A DNA stretch of 6,779 bases from NCBI GenBank assembly GCA_036009105.1, contig DASYMJ010000146.1:1-6779 (forward strand). The letters are read 5' to 3'. Source of the DNA: JAFAVZ01 sp036009105 (GTDB taxonomy: Bacteria; Acidobacteriota; Thermoanaerobaculia; Gp7-AA8). The notes below the pieces were generated by a model. That model was not told the DNA's origin. It did no database searches and worked only from the letters and a program-made list of their open reading frames with translations. The first letter of the stretch is position 1. Each line of letters opens with the position of its first letter. A program made the position numbers and the translations under genes. Shown here in pieces: positions 6,569 to 6,779 of the stretch.

Positions 6569-6640
6569 GGTTGTCGGTTGTCAGTTGTCGGTTGTCAGTA
6601 GGACGGGTTCTACCGACAACTGATAACTGACAACCGACCA
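6569..6640. repeat. Palindrome built from 7-bp GTTGTC-type units
   Basis: The left half consists of four tandem heptamers, GGTTGTC GGTTGTC, then AGTTGTC GGTTGTC (6569-6596). The right half is the same motif inverted (GACAACT, GATAACT, GACAACC). Arms 6573-6601 and 6610-6638 align over 29 positions with 26 Watson-Crick pairs; as RNA two of the three mismatches become G-U pairs and one is A-C. The loop is 8 bases (6602-6609). It starts right after the stop codon of the barrel gene, so it could end or protect that transcript, although no U-tract follows. Motifs of this kind recur as dispersed intergenic repeats in some GC-rich genomes (recollection, not checked), where they often generate spurious peptide predictions rich in QLSVVS / RQLTTDN. 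Confidence 0.85.
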
Positions 6641-6721
6641 GGCCTGTCCAAATTAGGTTTGAGAGATGAGAACGCCGGGGTCTGCCTGTAGGCTTGGTCG
6701 TGCGAAGGATCAAGGTTCCAC

Positions 6722-6730
6722 AGGAGGAGG
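6722..6730 (+). promoter_or_regulatory. Ribosome-binding site of the IS transposase
   Basis: AGGAGGAGG, seven bases before the GTG at 6738, fixes the start of the truncated transposase. It lies in the loop of a possible long-range stem, ACGCCGGG (6672-6679) with CCCGGCGT (6732-6739), which would bury the start codon. Confidence 0.7.
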
Positions 6731-6737
6731 TCCCGGC

Positions 6738-6779
6738 GTGGCTCTATTTTGCAGTGTGTTCCGGCAGATTCTCCAGCTG
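6738..6779 (+). CDS. Transposase N-terminus, IS4-family DUF4372 type (3' end outside window)
   Basis: Only 14 codons are visible, from a GTG: VALFCSVFRQILQL. The pattern 'xSVFxQILQLFPR' is typical of the N-terminal DUF4372 region of IS4-family DDE transposases that I recognise; only the part up to QLQ-like LQL is inside the window. A very strong Shine-Dalgarno precedes it. Known role: cut-and-paste transposition by a DDE nuclease. Whether this copy is intact cannot be judged. The family call could be wrong given the short sequence. Confidence 0.6.
   Translation, partial: MALFCSVFRQILQL

Larger units (their letters stand above)
6645..6779 (+). mobile_element. Left end of an insertion sequence, probably IS4 family (truncated by window)
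   Basis: Beyond the heptamer palindrome the composition changes: a short AT-rich stretch TGTCCAAATTAGG (6645-6657), then an untranslated leader and the start of a transposase reading frame. The left boundary is approximate; the terminal inverted repeat and target duplication cannot be confirmed because the other end lies outside the window. Identification rests on the transposase start. Confidence 0.55.

Noticed and set aside
4963..6630. A 555-residue plus-strand frame overlapping the barrel gene
   Set aside because: It is a frame-shifted shadow with Arg/Ala/Pro-rich composition that continues into the heptamer repeat, giving the typical spurious LSVVSCRLSV tail.
6569..6640. CRISPR array
   Set aside because: Units are 7 bp, contiguous and inverted around a centre; there are no unique spacers.

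Overview
The window is GC-rich bacterial DNA with a Gram-negative (diderm) character. It encodes a lipobox-containing lipoprotein, cleavable signal peptides and an Omp85-type outer-membrane barrel ending in phenylalanine. High GC, the combination of peptidase, propeller and barrel in one protein, and the heptameric GTTGTC-type intergenic repeat all remind me of Acidobacteriota or of deltaproteobacterial/Myxococcota-like genomes. No rRNA or other taxonomic marker is present, so this placement is a guess.

Layout: two genes on the minus strand fill the left third. dprA (2193 to 1135) encodes the DNA-processing/recombination-mediator protein. Downstream of it in the direction of transcription is a patatin-like phospholipase with a long N-terminal TPR/TRAFs-binding-like region (1027 down to the left edge). 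It is cut off just after its catalytic serine motif. A 145-bp divergent intergenic region (2194-2338) holds the only AT-rich island of this half, with candidate -10 boxes on both strands, and separates dprA from a rightward cluster.

The rightward cluster looks like an operon of three envelope genes: a two-TPR lipoprotein (2339-2857), a secreted 228-residue protein whose fold I can only tentatively liken to CsgG/LpoB/TolB-N domains (2854-3540, ATGA overlap with the lipoprotein gene), and a 984-residue protein (3614-6568). In the last one a signal peptide is followed by a gluzincin (HELTH plus downstream Glu) metallopeptidase domain, a TolB/PD40-type beta-propeller and an Omp85/BamA-type C-terminal barrel. 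A 73-bp spacer with an inverted repeat lies between the second and third genes. Together they could form an outer-membrane assembly: a lipoprotein scaffold, a periplasmic partner, and a barrel carrying its own protease and propeller in the periplasm. This is the most interesting content of the window, and its function is not known to me.

The right end is repeat and mobile DNA. Four bases after the stop codon of the barrel gene there is a long palindrome built of 7-bp GTTGTC units. It is followed by what appears to be the left end of an insertion sequence, with a strong Shine-Dalgarno and the first 14 codons of an IS4-family (DUF4372-type) transposase running off the right edge.
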